In this document: piece by piece, positions 63,238-64,000 of the stretch
Position numbering within the stretch: position 1 is the first letter of the stretch
Layout of the letters: every line of letters starts with the position of its first letter
Notes under the pieces: model-generated
Database searches by the model: none
What the model was told of the DNA's origin: nothing
The model's input: the letters and a program-made list of their open reading frames with translations, nothing else
Made by a program: the position numbers and the translations under genes
NCBI RefSeq assembly: GCF_030815985.1
Contig: NZ_JAUSXM010000001.1
Coordinates: 6,200,001 to 6,264,000, forward strand
Source of the DNA: Paenibacillus sp. W2I17
GTDB taxonomy: Bacteria > Bacillota > Bacilli > Paenibacillales > Paenibacillaceae
Direction: 5' to 3'
Length of the DNA: 64,000 bases

Positions 63238-64000
63238 TATCCGTCAATACGGCATGATTATTGCCTTGGTAGTGATTATGCTCTTGTTCGAGGTACTTAC
63301 AGGCGGGCTGTTACTCAAGCCGATTAATATTACAAATTTGATTTTGCAGAACAGCTACATTTTGGTGCTGGCGATCGGAATGGTGCTGGTCATCATTACC
63401 GGGCATATTGACCTGTCTGTTGGTTCCATTGCAGCCTTTGTTGGTGCCGTTGCCGCGATTATGATGGTTGATTGGCAGCTTCCGGCTTGGCTTGCAGTCA
63501 TCGCTTCTTTGCTGGTTGGCGCTTTGATCGGTGCATGGCAGGGCTTCTGGATCGCCTATGTGCGGATTCCGGCATTTATCGTGACGCTGGCAGGCATGCT
63601 GCTATTCCGCGGCTTAACGATGATTGTGCTGGAGGGGCAATCGATCTCTCCTTTTCCGGGTGGTTTCCAGAAAATAAGCTCTGGCTTCCTGGCGGACATT
63701 CAATTCTCAGGTTTCGGTCTGGTATCCATCATAGTGGGTCTTGTGCTCACCGTCTGGTACATTGTCAATGAACTGCGGGAACGCCGTTCCCAGCGAAAAT
63801 ATGGATTTGAGGTCGTGTCACAGGGACTGTTCTTGCTCAAGTTGATTGTGGTGGCTGTTGTGACAAATCTGTTTACGTTTGTACTCGCAAGTTATGCAGG
63901 TATTCCGAATATCCTGGTCCTGCTGTTTGTCTTGATCGTTGTGTACTCCTTCGTTATGAATCGTACTGTCATGGGACGGCATGTGTATGCGCTTGGAGGT
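63206..64000 (+). CDS. Sugar ABC transporter permease (XylH/GguB-like), 3' truncated
   Basis: The frame from ATG 63206 (GGAGG nine nt upstream) stays open to the window end, giving 265 codons of an incomplete permease. It starts [16 protein letters not shown], then hydrophobic helices and the conserved [12 protein letters not shown] motif of the RbsC/XylH family, and later [16 protein letters not shown]. Full-length XylH-like permeases are about 390-400 residues, so roughly 130 residues lie beyond the window. It is translationally coupled to the ATPase. Confidence 0.93.
   Translation, partial: MEMITKLFKNNIRQYGMIIALVVIMLLFEVLTGGLLLKPINITNLILQNSYILVLAIGMVLVIITGHIDLSVGSIAAFVGAVAAIMMVDWQLPAWLAVIASLLVGALIGAWQGFWIAYVRIPAFIVTLAGMLLFRGLTMIVLEGQSISPFPGGFQKISSGFLADIQFSGFGLVSIIVGLVLTVWYIVNELRERRSQRKYGFEVVSQGLFLLKLIVVAVVTNLFTFVLASYAGIPNILVLLFVLIVVYSFVMNRTVMGRHVYALGG

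Overview
The window looks like a chromosomal segment of a Paenibacillus-type Firmicute. The evidence is strong AGGAGG-type ribosome-binding sites with frequent TTG/GTG starts, moderate GC, SLH-domain surface proteins, YesM/YesN-type sensor-regulator pairs, LplA/B/C-type oligosaccharide importers next to a GH105 enzyme, and intrinsic terminators after nearly every unit. No rRNA, tRNA, CRISPR array, prophage or intact insertion sequence was seen. The genus is an inference from gene content.

Layout. 1-3510: end of a mannitol PTS operon (mtlR 5'-truncated by the window edge, mtlF, mtlD, joined by ATGA overlaps). 3573-6385 (minus strand): a small Cys-rich CWC protein and a MutS2-like ATPase without an Smr domain; the ATPase has a long leader with its own promoter, a 7-codon leader ORF, a 12-bp helix and two tandem terminators. 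6487-15369: rhamnogalacturonan/pectin-oligosaccharide locus (membrane AraC regulator, two permeases, two paralogous binding lipoproteins around a GH105 hydrolase) with cre-like sites. 15717-20675: an SLH protein and a 1223-residue secreted protein that share an AT-rich block. 20849-26257: two type I pullulanases, the second broken by a +1 shift in a T run. 26540-36966: housekeeping and stress genes (L25/Ctc, WYL regulator plus HIRAN protein, glycosyltransferase, DUF3817, TerC under a yybP-ykoY manganese riboswitch, RtcB RNA ligase coupled to an AAA+ ATPase, GlsB-like membrane protein, MsrA). 37056-38142: RlmA-type 23S rRNA methyltransferase (minus) with a leader peptide ending Arg-Tyr-Arg and a terminator hairpin. 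38222-55765: mixed regulators and enzymes (Mrr-like membrane nuclease, MerR plus Old Yellow Enzyme, YcaQ-type glycosylase, FabV, HTH-TPR regulator, GH1 6-phospho-beta-glucosidase opposite a probably leaderless WYL regulator, PAP2, TIMP-like protein, AraC plus LysE). 55972-64000: a sugar-sensing and uptake cluster (anchored binding protein, histidine kinase, response regulator, binding lipoprotein, double ATPase, permease cut by the window end).

The most interesting signal is a set of translation-linked genes with leader-peptide architecture. The mutS2-like and rlmA genes each have promoter, Shine-Dalgarno, tiny ORF and terminator in an order that fits ribosome-mediated attenuation, and rtcB is preceded by a separate 38-codon ORF unit with its own promoter and terminator. 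MutS2 family members act on collided ribosomes, RlmA modifies the macrolide site and RtcB repairs broken RNA, so this stretch may be enriched for ribosome-damage and antibiotic-stress responses under ribosome-sensed control. Other points are a structured repeat in two copies with compensatory changes in its termini, a MITE-like repeat, and the frameshifted pullulanase.
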